DNA of 64,000 nucleotides from assembly GCA_963760225.1 (NCBI GenBank), contig CAVXCD010000001.1:930001-994000 (forward strand). Reading direction: 5' to 3'. This document shows positions 55,125 through 63,177 of this stretch, one piece after another; position 1 is the first letter of the stretch; every line of letters starts with the position of its first letter. The notes under the pieces are model-generated. The model searched no databases and was not told the origin of the DNA. It saw nothing but the letters and a program-made list of their open reading frames with translations. This DNA comes from 13-2-20CM-66-19 sp963760225 (lineage in GTDB: Bacteria; Pseudomonadota; Gammaproteobacteria; Steroidobacterales; Steroidobacteraceae). Position numbers and translations under genes: made by a program.

Positions 55125-55946
55125 TCACTCGAGCGCCAGGCGCGCATCGGCGATGCCGAGCGCTGCGAGCCGCGCGGCCAGCTCATCGAACTGCGCGACG
55201 CTGCCGACCGGACCTAAGCGCACGCGATACAGCGGCGGCGCTGCCGCGAGCGGCGGCGCCACGAAGGCACCGGTGAAACCCGCCGCCTGCAGCCGCGCCA
55301 GCAGATGCTGCGCGTTGCGCTCGTCGGCGAACGCACCGGCCTGCAGGTACAGCACCGGCGGCGGGCTGGCGGCGCTGCGGGTGATCTCGTCGGGCACCCC
55401 GGGGGTGAGCGCGCGCACCTCCACCAGCGTCGTGCCCTCGCGCAGCATGTCGAGCCGTGCGGCCGCCGTGTAGGACAGGTCGATGAGGCGATTGGCGACG
55501 AACGGGCCGCGATCATTGACGCGCACCACCACGCTCCGGCCGTTCTTGAGGTTGGTGACGCGCACGTAGGTCGGCAGCGGCAGCGTCTTGTGGGCCGCGG
55601 TCATGGCGTACATGTCGTAGAGCTCGCCGCTCGAGGTGCTGCCGCCATGGAAGGTCGGGCCGTACCAGGAGGCGACGCCGCGCTCGAAGTAGCCATCGGC
55701 GCCGGGCAGCACGAAATAGCGCTTACCGGACACCTCGTAGAACGGCGGATTGCCGTGGGCGCTGCGCGGCTCGTTACGCGGCACGGCGTCAGGCGTCGCG
55801 AGGACGTTCGCCGGCGGTGGTGGCGGGGCGACCGCCGGGGCCGGCGGCGGCCGAGGCGGCACCGCTGCGCAGCCCGCCAGCAGGAGCGCTACGGTGGCGA
55901 GTGCGGCGGCTGCCGCAGCGCAGTGCCTGCGACCGCCGGTGCTCAC
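55125..55946 (-). CDS. rlpA: RlpA septal lytic transglycosylase-like lipoprotein with SPOR domain
   Basis: A 273-residue lipoprotein: signal with lipobox LLAGC (Cys about residue 26), a Pro-rich linker, a double-psi beta-barrel with RGVASWYGPTFHGGSTSSGELYDMYAMTAAHKTLPLPTYVRV and NDRGPF, and a C-terminal SPOR domain (VLYLQAGAFADERNAQHLLARLQAAGF). It binds denuded glycan at the septum and, in Pseudomonas, cleaves it. GTG 55946 overlaps the mltB stop (GTGA). It is 91 bases upstream of dacA. Confidence 0.94.
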   Translation of the reverse strand: MSTGGRRHCAAAAAALATVALLLAGCAAVPPRPPPAPAVAPPPPPANVLATPDAVPRNEPRSAHGNPPFYEVSGKRYFVLPGADGYFERGVASWYGPTFHGGSTSSGELYDMYAMTAAHKTLPLPTYVRVTNLKNGRSVVVRVNDRGPFVANRLIDLSYTAAARLDMLREGTTLVEVRALTPGVPDEITRSAASPPPVLYLQAGAFADERNAQHLLARLQAAGFTGAFVAPPLAAAPPLYRVRLGPVGSVAQFDELAARLAALGIADARLALE

Positions 55947-56971
55947 GGCGCGGCGGCCGCGCTGCTGGCGGCGACGCGCTGCGCGATGGCCTGCGCCAGG
56001 TCGTACACCGCCATGGCGTAGCGGACGCTGGCGTTGTAGCGCGTGAGTACGTAGAAGTTGTGAAAGCCCACGCGGTAGGCGGGACCGTCACGCTGCTCGG
56101 CGGAGAGCAGCACCACCGGGGTCGCGGCCGGCACGTCGAGCGTCACGCGCACACCGTGCGTAGCGAGAGAGTCCACCGTCTCGTTGAGCTCGCGATTGTG
56201 CGGCTCGATCTGAAAGGTCGGGTCGGGATCGAGCTGCGTCTCCGCCAGCACCGGACCCCCGGGGGTCCAGCCATACTCGCGCAGGTAGTGGGCGACGCTC
56301 GCCAGGATGTCGTCCCAGTCGTTCCACAGATCGCGCGGCTTGTCGGCATCGGCGGCCACGGCGTAGCGGCGGTACTGCGAGGGCATGAATTGCGGCACGC
56401 CGAGCGCGCCGGCGTAGGAAGCGCGCACGCTGAGCGGGTCGAGCTTGTTCTCCCGGGCGAGCAGCAGGAACTCCTCGAGCTCGCTGCGGAAGAATTTCTC
56501 GCGCGGCGGATACTCGAACGCGAGCGTCGCGAGCGCATCGAGCGCGCGGTACTGCCCGGTGTTTCGGCCGAAGTGGGTCTCGACGCCCAGGATCGCCACG
56601 ATGTATTCCGCCGGCACCTGGTACTGCTGCGCGACCTGCTCGAGCGCGAGGCGGTGGTCGGCCCAGAACTGCGCACCGTCGCTGATGCGCTCGGGGGTGA
56701 CGAAGCGCTCGCGGTATTCCCACCAGGGCGCGACCTTCTCCAGCGGTCGGTTCATGATCTCGATGATCTTCGGCTGCGGCTGCGCTTCGCGCAGCAGCCG
56801 CCGCAGTTCGTGGCGCGGCATGCCGTCGCGGCGCGCCACCTCCTCGACGAATGCCGCGATCTCGGGGCGCTGCAGGTCGAAGTGCGCCGGCAACGCCGGC
56901 GGCTCGGGCGGCTGCGCAGCAGCGCGCGCGCCGACGAGCGCCGCAAGCAGCAGGAGACGGCAGGCGTTCAA
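55943..56971 (-). CDS. mltB: Membrane-bound lytic murein transglycosylase B
   Basis: A 342-residue glycoside hydrolase family 103 enzyme that cleaves the MurNAc-GlcNAc bond to anhydro-MurNAc. An N-terminal signal (RLLLLAALVGARAAA) precedes the catalytic domain. Catalytic E131 lies in AILGVETHFGRNTGQYRALDAL; SYAGALGVPQFMPSQYRRYAVAAD and SVAHYLREYGW are further signatures. There is no lipobox cysteine close to the signal end, so it may be soluble. The start is TTG 56971 in a four-base overlap (TTGA) with the rodA stop; no ATG or GTG fits. Confidence 0.94.
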   Translation of the reverse strand: MNACRLLLLAALVGARAAAQPPEPPALPAHFDLQRPEIAAFVEEVARRDGMPRHELRRLLREAQPQPKIIEIMNRPLEKVAPWWEYRERFVTPERISDGAQFWADHRLALEQVAQQYQVPAEYIVAILGVETHFGRNTGQYRALDALATLAFEYPPREKFFRSELEEFLLLARENKLDPLSVRASYAGALGVPQFMPSQYRRYAVAADADKPRDLWNDWDDILASVAHYLREYGWTPGGPVLAETQLDPDPTFQIEPHNRELNETVDSLATHGVRVTLDVPAATPVVLLSAEQRDGPAYRVGFHNFYVLTRYNASVRYAMAVYDLAQAIAQRVAASSAAAAP

Positions 56972-58107
56972 GATCCGACGAGTTTGCGCCGTGAATACAG
57001 CGCCATGAGAATACCGAAACCGGCCAGCAGCGTCACGACCGAGCTGCCGCCGTAGCTGACCAGCGGCAGCGGCACGCCGACCACCGGCAGCAGGCCGGTC
57101 ACCATGCCGGCATTGATGAACACGTAGACGAAGAAGGTGAGCGCGATGCTGCCGGCGAGCAGCCGCGCGTAGGTGTCCTGCGTCTGCGTGGCGAGGTAGA
57201 TGGCGCGCGCGACGACGAATGCGTACAGCAGCAGCAGCAGCAGCAACCCCGCCAGCCCGAACTCCTCGCCGATGACCGCGAAGATGAAGTCGGTGGAGCG
57301 CTCGGGCAGGAACTCGAGCTGCGCCTGGCTGCCGTTCATCCAGCCCTTGCCGAATACGCCGCCCGAGCCGATGGCGATCTGCGACTGGATGATGTGGTAG
57401 CCGGCGCCGAGCGGATCGGTCTGCGGGTTGAGGAAGGTGAGCACGCGCTTGCGCTGGTAGTCGTGCATGAAGCTCCAGCCGAACCAGGCCGCGGCGGCGC
57501 CGAGCGCCAGCATCGCCAGCATGACGCGCACGCGCAGTCCGGCGAGCACGATCACCAGCGCCGCGGCGATGGCGATGAGCGCGGCGGTGCCGAGGTCCGG
57601 CTGCACCACGACCAGCGCCACGGGCACCAGGATCAGCGCGGCGAGCACGGCGAGCGCCGCCCAGGTGGGCGGCAGCGGCCGCTCCTGCAGATACCAGGCG
57701 CACATCATCGGCACGGCGAGCTTCATCAGCTCGGAGGGCTGGAAGCGGAACAGGCCCAGGTCCAGCCAGCGCTGCGCCCCCATGCCGCTGTGGCCGATGG
57801 CGGCGACCACCAGCAGCAGCGCGCAGCCGCCGAGGTACAGCCAGGGAGTCGAGCGACGCAGGAAGTTCGGATTGACGCGCGCCAGCAGCAGCATGGCGAT
57901 GGCGCCGAGCACCAGCCTCGCTACCGTGCGCAGCACCGTCGGCAGGCTCTGACCGGAGGCACTGTAGAGCACCACCAGCCCGTAGGCGGCGATCAGCGAC
58001 AGCCCGACCACCAGCGGCCCGTCGATGCGCAGCTCGAGCAGCACGCGCGCAGCACCGCTGAGCGTGCGGCGCGTGCGTGAACCGGAAGTGACTTCCTCGT
58101 AAATCAT
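56968..58107 (-). CDS. rodA: RodA (MrdB) peptidoglycan glycosyltransferase
   Basis: A 379-residue SEDS-family polymerase of the elongasome with about ten membrane helices. Blocks: LLARVNPNFLRRSTPWLYLGG, GAQRWLDLGLFRFQPSELMKLAVPM with the catalytic-region acidic residues, VVQPDLGTAALI, GYHIIQSQIAIGSGGVFGKGW, FLPERSTDFIFAVIGEEFGL and PLVSYGGSS. It polymerises glycan with PBP2 (mrdA), whose stop overlaps its ATG at 58107 (ATGA). The frame is open upstream but lies inside mrdA there. Confidence 0.96.
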   Translation of the reverse strand: MIYEEVTSGSRTRRTLSGAARVLLELRIDGPLVVGLSLIAAYGLVVLYSASGQSLPTVLRTVARLVLGAIAMLLLARVNPNFLRRSTPWLYLGGCALLLVVAAIGHSGMGAQRWLDLGLFRFQPSELMKLAVPMMCAWYLQERPLPPTWAALAVLAALILVPVALVVVQPDLGTAALIAIAAALVIVLAGLRVRVMLAMLALGAAAAWFGWSFMHDYQRKRVLTFLNPQTDPLGAGYHIIQSQIAIGSGGVFGKGWMNGSQAQLEFLPERSTDFIFAVIGEEFGLAGLLLLLLLYAFVVARAIYLATQTQDTYARLLAGSIALTFFVYVFINAGMVTGLLPVVGVPLPLVSYGGSSVVTLLAGFGILMALYSRRKLVGS

Positions 58108-59999
58108 GTGCGCGGCTTCACCTTGCCGTCGGCGTCGAGCAGGTACGCATCCAGCACCTTGCGGGCGATCGGTGCGGCGGCGCTCGCCCCGGCGCCGCCG
58201 TTCTCCTCGAGCACCGCCAGCGCGATTCGCGGGGAGTCCGCGGGTGCGAAAGCGATGAACCAGGAATGATCGCGCAACCGCTCGTTGATCGCACTGGCGT
58301 TGTACTTTTCGTTGCGCGCGACCGTGTACACCTGGGCGGTGCCGGTCTTGCCGCCGAACACGTACGGGGCGTGCGCGCCGATCGCGGCCGCGGTGCCGCG
58401 CTGCGTGACGCCGATCATGTCCTGGACGATGCGCTGCCAGTCCTCCGCGGCGACCCCGGACACCTCGCCTTCCGACACCGGCGCGATAGCGTGGACCTGC
58501 CCGGTGCCCGTATCGCGCCAAGCCGAGACCAGCCGCGGCTGCCAGACGTGGCCGCGGCTCGCGAGGATGCTGGCGTAATGCGCCAGCTCGATCGGGGTCA
58601 CGGTGAGATAGCCCTGGCCGATACCGAAGCTCACCGTCTCGCCCGGGAACCACACCCGGTCCGCCGGTCGTGAGAAGGTCTTTTCCTTCCACTCACGCGA
58701 GGGGAGGATGCCGGCCTTCTCGCCGCCGATGTCGATGCCGGTCGGCTTGCCAAAACCGAACGGCGCCATGAAGGTCGAGATGCGGTCGATGCCGATTTCG
58801 TTGGCGAGCCAATAAAAGTACACGTCGCACGAGCGCACGATCGCATCGTCGAGATCCACCTCGCCGTGATGCTCGTTGTGGTACTCACGGTAGATGAACG
58901 AGCTGCCGGGCAGATGGTACGAGCCGGCGCAGAAGCGGTAGGCCTTGGGGTCCACCACGTGATAGGTGAGCCCGGCGAGCGCGATGACCGGTTTGACGGT
59001 CGAGCCGGGCGGATAGGTGCCGCGCAGCGCGCGGTTGAACAACGGCCGGTCGATGTCGTTCTGCAGCCTGCCGTACTCGGCCGCGGTGATGCCGCGGCCG
59101 AACAGCGTGGGATCGAAGCCCGGCAGCGACACCAGCGCGAGGACGTCGCCGTTGTCCGGATCGAGCGCCACCACCGCGCCGCGGTGGCCGGCGAGCGCGG
59201 CCTCGGCGACGCGCTGCACCTGCAGGTCGATGGTCAGCACCAGGTCGTCACCGGCGGTCGGTGCCTTGGTGCGCAGGTTGGTGGGGATGAAGGCGCCCTG
59301 GCGCTCCACCGAGCGACCCTGGGCGTTCACCAGCACCTCGCGGAAGCCGTTGCCGCCATGCAGCTTGCGCTCGAAGGTGCTCTCGACGCCGAGCTTGCCG
59401 ATCAGCGCCGTGCCGGCGTAGGCGGCGCGGTCGATGTGCTTCAGATCCTGCTCGCTGATCGCGCCCACGTAGCCGAGCGCGTGCACCGCCACGTCGCCGT
59501 TCGGGTACCAGCGCGTCTGGCGCGTCTTGATGTCCAGCCCCGGGAACTCGAAGCGCCGCACGGCGAAGCGCGCCACGTCTTCGTCTGACATGCGCAGCAG
59601 GATCGGCACGCTGTCGAAGGTGCGGCTCGACTCGATGGTGCGCTGGATCTCGGCGACGTCTTCGGCGCGGATCAGATTGAGCGCGACCAGGGCGGCGAGC
59701 GTCTTGGCGACATCGGGGACCTCTTCGGGCACGAGCTCGAGCTGGTAGGCCGGCTGGTTGCCGGCGATCACCTCGCCGTGGCGGTCGAAGATCAGCCCGC
59801 GCGCCGCCGGGATCGGCTCGGTGCGCACGCGATTGCCCTGCGAGAGCTCGGCGTAGTAGTCGTGGCGGGTCACCTGCAGCAGGAACAGCCGCACGATCAG
59901 CGCTACCGTCGCAAGCCCGATCAGGGCCGCGCACACCAGCGCGCGCTGGTCGAACAGCCGCTGTTCTCGCCAGTGATCCTTGATGCGTACGGTCGGCAT
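58104..59999 (-). CDS. mrdA: Penicillin-binding protein 2 (MrdA)
   Basis: A 631-residue transpeptidase for cell elongation. One membrane helix at about 20-45, a pedestal domain, and the transpeptidase domain. Active-site S333-x-x-K in TYPPGSTVKPVIAL, the SxN-equivalent SCDVYFYWLANEIG, and KTG in VFGGKTGTAQVYT. RGLIFDRHGEVIAGNQPAYQLELVPEEV is the conserved neck. It functions with RodA, MreC and MreB. It starts 41 bases after the mreD stop. Confidence 0.97.
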   Translation of the reverse strand: MPTVRIKDHWREQRLFDQRALVCAALIGLATVALIVRLFLLQVTRHDYYAELSQGNRVRTEPIPAARGLIFDRHGEVIAGNQPAYQLELVPEEVPDVAKTLAALVALNLIRAEDVAEIQRTIESSRTFDSVPILLRMSDEDVARFAVRRFEFPGLDIKTRQTRWYPNGDVAVHALGYVGAISEQDLKHIDRAAYAGTALIGKLGVESTFERKLHGGNGFREVLVNAQGRSVERQGAFIPTNLRTKAPTAGDDLVLTIDLQVQRVAEAALAGHRGAVVALDPDNGDVLALVSLPGFDPTLFGRGITAAEYGRLQNDIDRPLFNRALRGTYPPGSTVKPVIALAGLTYHVVDPKAYRFCAGSYHLPGSSFIYREYHNEHHGEVDLDDAIVRSCDVYFYWLANEIGIDRISTFMAPFGFGKPTGIDIGGEKAGILPSREWKEKTFSRPADRVWFPGETVSFGIGQGYLTVTPIELAHYASILASRGHVWQPRLVSAWRDTGTGQVHAIAPVSEGEVSGVAAEDWQRIVQDMIGVTQRGTAAAIGAHAPYVFGGKTGTAQVYTVARNEKYNASAINERLRDHSWFIAFAPADSPRIALAVLEENGGAGASAAAPIARKVLDAYLLDADGKVKPRT

Positions 60000-60040
60000 G
60001 GCGGCGGGAGCTCAGCAACGCTCGTGCGGACGCCTGGCGC

Positions 60041-60514
60041 TCACGTGAGCCTGCCGGCGCTGTAGGCGAGGATGGGGGCCGTGAGCGGCCAGATGAGCGC
60101 GCCGGTCGCGACGTGCACCCAGCGCAGCGGGCTGCCGAGCGCATGCCCGGTCCAGCCGTCGATCGCGAACACCACGAACTCGTAGACCGCCAGCGCAGCG
60201 AACACGATGAGCGCCTGCTGGAAGGCGGGCTTGGAGCGGATGCGCTGGTGCTCGCGCATCACCATGTAGCTCAGCAGCGCCAGCGCCAGCGCATGCTGCC
60301 CGAGCACCGGACCCTGGAACACATCGAGCGCAAGTCCGGCGAAGAAGCCGAGCGCGATGCCGCCGCTGCGCGGCGCATTGACCGACCAGTAGAACACCGT
60401 GAGCACCAGGAACGCGGGCCGCAGCACGTCGAGCCACGGCGGCAGCGGCAGCACGGTGAGAATCAGCGCCACCAGCGCGCTCGCCAGCATGCGGCCGCGC
60501 GAGTCGGCGGTCAC
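60041..60514 (-). CDS. mreD: Rod-shape determining protein MreD
   Basis: A 157-residue membrane protein with five to six hydrophobic segments. RPAFLVLTVFYWSVNAPRSGGIALGFFAGLALDVFQGPVLGQHALALALLSYMV carries the family pattern G-x3-GLxxDxxxGxxLGxHAL. It bridges MreC and RodA/PBP2 in the elongasome. Starts at a GTG (60514) overlapping the mreC stop (GTGA). Length is typical. Confidence 0.93.
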   Translation of the reverse strand: MTADSRGRMLASALVALILTVLPLPPWLDVLRPAFLVLTVFYWSVNAPRSGGIALGFFAGLALDVFQGPVLGQHALALALLSYMVMREHQRIRSKPAFQQALIVFAALAVYEFVVFAIDGWTGHALGSPLRWVHVATGALIWPLTAPILAYSAGRLT

Positions 60515-61680
60515 GAGCGGGCCCCGTTGGCCGCTGGCGGCCGCGGTGGTGCCGCCGCCGGCGGTGCCGCAGGGGTCGCCGCAGGCGCGGCGGCCGCGGC
60601 GGGATCGGCGGGCGGCGTGGCCTTGGAGGGCGTGGTTTTGGAAGGCGTGGTTTTGGAGGGCGTGGCCGGGGCTGGCGTGGCCGCGGGCGGCGCGGCGGTG
60701 GACGGCGCGGCGGTGGACGGCGCGGTGCTGGACGGCGCGGCGGTGGGTTTCGGCGGCGCCGGCTGCGGTTGCATGGCGGCGTTACCGTGCATGAGCTCGC
60801 CGGCGGCGTTGAGCGTCGCGGCGGGGGCTGCGGGCTGATCGGCGCGGAACCACACCAGCATCACCTCGGTGTCGGTGTCGACGCGGGCGAGCGTGGCGGC
60901 GCGCACCTGGGCGAGCGGCTGCACCGCGTCGCGGTGCACCTCGGTGACGCGCGCCACCGGATAGCCTTCGGGGAAGACGCCGCCGAGTCCGGAGGTCACC
61001 AGCAGGTCCCCGCTCCTGATGTCGGCGTTGGCCGGCAGGTAGGGCAGCGCCAGCGAGGCGTTGTCGCCACCGCCGACCGCGATGGTGCGCAGCCCGGTGC
61101 GCTCGATGCGCACCGGGACCGCGTGCTCCGAATCGGTGATGAGTATGACCTCGGCACTCCAGGGTCCGACGTGGGTGGTCTGGCCGATGAGCCCCTGGTC
61201 GTCGAGCACCGCCTGGCCCCTGAAGACCCCGTTGCTGGCGCCGCGATCGATGAGCAGGCGCTGCCTGAGGCTGCTCTGCTGGATGTTGACGATCTCGGCG
61301 GCGAGCCAGCGCTCGACGACCGGCGGCAACGCCTCGCGCAGGCCGCGCAGCTCGCCGTTCTCGCGCGCCAGCGCCTCGTAGCGCATGGCGCGCAACTCCA
61401 GGTCGCGCTGCGTGGCGCGCAGCCGCACATTTTCCTGCTGCAGCGACTCGCGCGTCGCGACGCTCTCGCGCAGCCAGCGCCACGCGGCGGCCGGGGAGTT
61501 CACCGCCAGCTGGATCGGATAGGCCGCCGCCTGCAGCGCGTAGCGCACGTGCTCGAGGTAATGCTGGCGCTGGTCGAGGTACATGATCACCACCGACAGC
61601 GCCGCGAAGAGCGTGAAGCGGAAGCCGGGAGAGCCGCTCCGCCCCAGCGGTCTGCCGGCCGGTGTCCCGAACGCTGTCAC
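60511..61680 (-). CDS. mreC: Rod-shape determining protein MreC with a repetitive Pro/Thr/Ala tail
   Basis: A 389-residue periplasmic scaffold of the elongasome. N-terminal membrane helix about 20-40, a coiled coil (WRWLRESVATRESLQQENVRLRATQRDLELRAMRYEALARENGELRGL), and the double beta-barrel core (LIGQTTHVGPWSAEVILITDSEHAVPVRI, LPANADIRSGDLLVTSGLGGVFPEGYPVARV). The last 100 residues are a low-complexity tail of Pro, Ala, Thr and Lys repeats encoded by two 15-base tandem arrays, absent from most MreC proteins. Follows mreB by 24 bases. Confidence 0.95.
   Translation of the reverse strand: MTAFGTPAGRPLGRSGSPGFRFTLFAALSVVIMYLDQRQHYLEHVRYALQAAAYPIQLAVNSPAAAWRWLRESVATRESLQQENVRLRATQRDLELRAMRYEALARENGELRGLREALPPVVERWLAAEIVNIQQSSLRQRLLIDRGASNGVFRGQAVLDDQGLIGQTTHVGPWSAEVILITDSEHAVPVRIERTGLRTIAVGGGDNASLALPYLPANADIRSGDLLVTSGLGGVFPEGYPVARVTEVHRDAVQPLAQVRAATLARVDTDTEVMLVWFRADQPAAPAATLNAAGELMHGNAAMQPQPAPPKPTAAPSSTAPSTAAPSTAAPPAATPAPATPSKTTPSKTTPSKATPPADPAAAAAPAATPAAPPAAAPPRPPAANGARS
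60614..60667 (-). repeat. 15-base tandem repeat in the mreC tail (array 1)
   Basis: Plus-strand units GGCGTGGCCTTGGAG (60614-60628), GGCGTGGTTTTGGAA (60629-60643), GGCGTGGTTTTGGAG (60644-60658) and a partial GGCGTGGCC. Read as mreC they encode SKTTP/SKATP pentapeptides. Confidence 0.8.
60689..60748 (-). repeat. 15-base tandem repeat in the mreC tail (array 2)
   Basis: Four plus-strand units of GGCGCGGCGGTGGAC type (60689-60703, 60704-60718, 60719-60733, 60734-60748). Read as mreC they encode STAAP-type pentapeptides. Unit sequence differs from array 1, so the two arrays arose separately or diverged. Confidence 0.8.
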
Positions 61681-61704
61681 CTAAGACCTGCGCGCTCCTG
61701 TGCG

Positions 61705-62748
61705 CTATTCGAGGCCGAAGTGTCCTGGCCCGAGTTCATCCATCAGCTCGAGAATGCGCCCGCCGCCGCGTGCGACGCAGGTGAGCGGGTCGTCCGCGAC
61801 CACCACCGGCAGGCCGGTTTCCTCGGTGAGCAGCTTGTCGATGTCGCGCAGCAACGCGCCGCCGCCGGTGAGCACGATGCCGCGCTCGGCCACGTCGGCG
61901 CCGAGCTCGGGCGGGGTCTGCTCGAGCGCCTGCTTGACGGCGCTCACGATGCTTTGCAGTGGTTCCTGCAGCGCTTCCAGGATCTCGTTGCTGTTGAGCG
62001 TGAAGCTGCGCGGCACACCCTCGGAGAGGTTGCGGCCCTTGACCGACAGTTCGCGCACCTGCTGCCCCGGGTAGGCCGAGCCGATCTCGATCTTGATGCG
62101 CTCGGAGGTCGCCTCGCCGATCAGGATGCCGTAGTTGCGGCGCACATAGTTCATGATCGCCTCGTCGAAGCGATCGCCGCCGATGCGCGCGGAGTTCGCG
62201 TAGACGACGCCATTCAGCGACAGTACCGCGACCTCCGAGGTGCCGCCGCCGATGTCGAGCACCATCGAGCCGCGTGCCTCGTGCACCGGCAGCCCGGCCC
62301 CGACCGCCGCCGCCATCGGCTCGCTGACGATCGCGACGCTGCGCGCGCCCGCGCCCTCGGCCGACTCGCGGATCGCGCGCCGCTCCACCTGCGTCGAGCC
62401 GAAGGGCACGCACACCAGCACCCGCGGGGAGGGCTTGAGCGTGCGGTTGCCGTGTACCTTGTTGATGAAGTGCTGCAGCATCTTTTCGGTGTAGGTGAAG
62501 TCGGCGATCACGCCGTCCTTCATGGGACGCACCGCCGTGATGTGCCCCGGCGTGCGCCCGAGCATCATCTTGGCCTCCATGCCGACCGCGACGATCACCT
62601 TGCCGCCGCGCGTCGGCTCGTCCTGCACCGCGACCACCGAGGGCTCATTGAGCACAATGCCCTTGTCGCGGACATAGATAAGAGTATTAGCCGTTCCCAG
62701 GTCGATCGACAGATCGCTGGAGAAATATCCGCGCAGGCGTTTGAACAT
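61705..62748 (-). CDS. mreB: Actin-like cell-shape protein MreB
   Basis: A 347-residue ATPase that forms antiparallel double filaments on the inner membrane and steers the elongasome. It begins MFKRLRGYFSSDLSIDLGTANTLIYV; the N-terminal amphipathic segment anchors it. Nucleotide-binding blocks: LSIDLGTANT (phosphate 1), VLDIGGGTSEVAVLSL (phosphate 2), LTGGGALLRDIDKLL (adenosine). GHITAVRPMKDGVIADF is also typical. First gene of the operon mreB-mreC-mreD-mrdA-rodA-mltB-rlpA. Start ATG 62748; longer in-frame openings lack homology. Confidence 0.98.
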   Translation of the reverse strand: MFKRLRGYFSSDLSIDLGTANTLIYVRDKGIVLNEPSVVAVQDEPTRGGKVIVAVGMEAKMMLGRTPGHITAVRPMKDGVIADFTYTEKMLQHFINKVHGNRTLKPSPRVLVCVPFGSTQVERRAIRESAEGAGARSVAIVSEPMAAAVGAGLPVHEARGSMVLDIGGGTSEVAVLSLNGVVYANSARIGGDRFDEAIMNYVRRNYGILIGEATSERIKIEIGSAYPGQQVRELSVKGRNLSEGVPRSFTLNSNEILEALQEPLQSIVSAVKQALEQTPPELGADVAERGIVLTGGGALLRDIDKLLTEETGLPVVVADDPLTCVARGGGRILELMDELGPGHFGLE

Positions 62749-62792
62749 GAGCGACCGGGGAAGAGCTTCGGGAGACCCCAAAAGTGGCGCGT

Positions 62793-62821
62793 AATCTAGC
62801 AACCGAGGGGACATTGAGCAA
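62793..62821 (-). promoter_or_regulatory. Candidate sigma-70 promoter for the mreB operon
   Basis: On the minus strand, TTGCTC (complement of 62816-62821) is followed after exactly 17 bases by TAGATT (complement of 62793-62798), about 45 bases before the mreB ATG. The -35 box matches TTGACA at three positions and the -10 box matches TATAAT at four, in a region that is AT-richer than its surroundings. Confidence 0.4.
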
Positions 62822-62879
62822 GGCAACATGTATGATTTTGCGCTGGTTTTCTCAGTTCTCCAGCGCACCTCACACTCCC

Positions 62880-63170
62880 ATGGCCCTCACACGCGAGCAG
62901 ATCGCCGGCATTGCCGCCCTGGCGCGCCTCGAGCTCTCGGCGCAGGAGATCCCGGTTTACCAGGCGAGCCTGTCGAGCATCCTCGAGTTCGTCGGCGCGC
63001 TGGACGCCTGCGACACCGCCGACATCGTGCCGATGGCGCACCCGCTGCCGGGCCTGTCGCAGCGGCTGCGGCCGGACGTGGTGACCGAGCAGGACCGGCG
63101 CGATCTGTACCAGGCGAACGCGCCGCAGACGGCGGCCGGGCTGTATCTGGTGCCCAAGGTGATCGAGTGA
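62880..63170 (+). CDS. gatC: Aspartyl/glutamyl-tRNA amidotransferase subunit C
   Basis: A 96-residue subunit that wraps GatA and GatB in the amidotransferase making Gln-tRNA(Gln) and/or Asn-tRNA(Asn). It begins MALTREQIAGIAALARLEL and continues with ILEFVGALDACDTADIVPMAHP, RLRPDVVTEQDRRDLYQANAPQTAAGLYLVPKVIE, all typical. ATG 62880 is chosen; the frame is open upstream but without homology. Divergent from mreB across 131 bases; gatA begins seven bases after its stop. Confidence 0.96.
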   Translation: MALTREQIAGIAALARLELSAQEIPVYQASLSSILEFVGALDACDTADIVPMAHPLPGLSQRLRPDVVTEQDRRDLYQANAPQTAAGLYLVPKVIE

Positions 63171-63177
63171 GGCGCAG

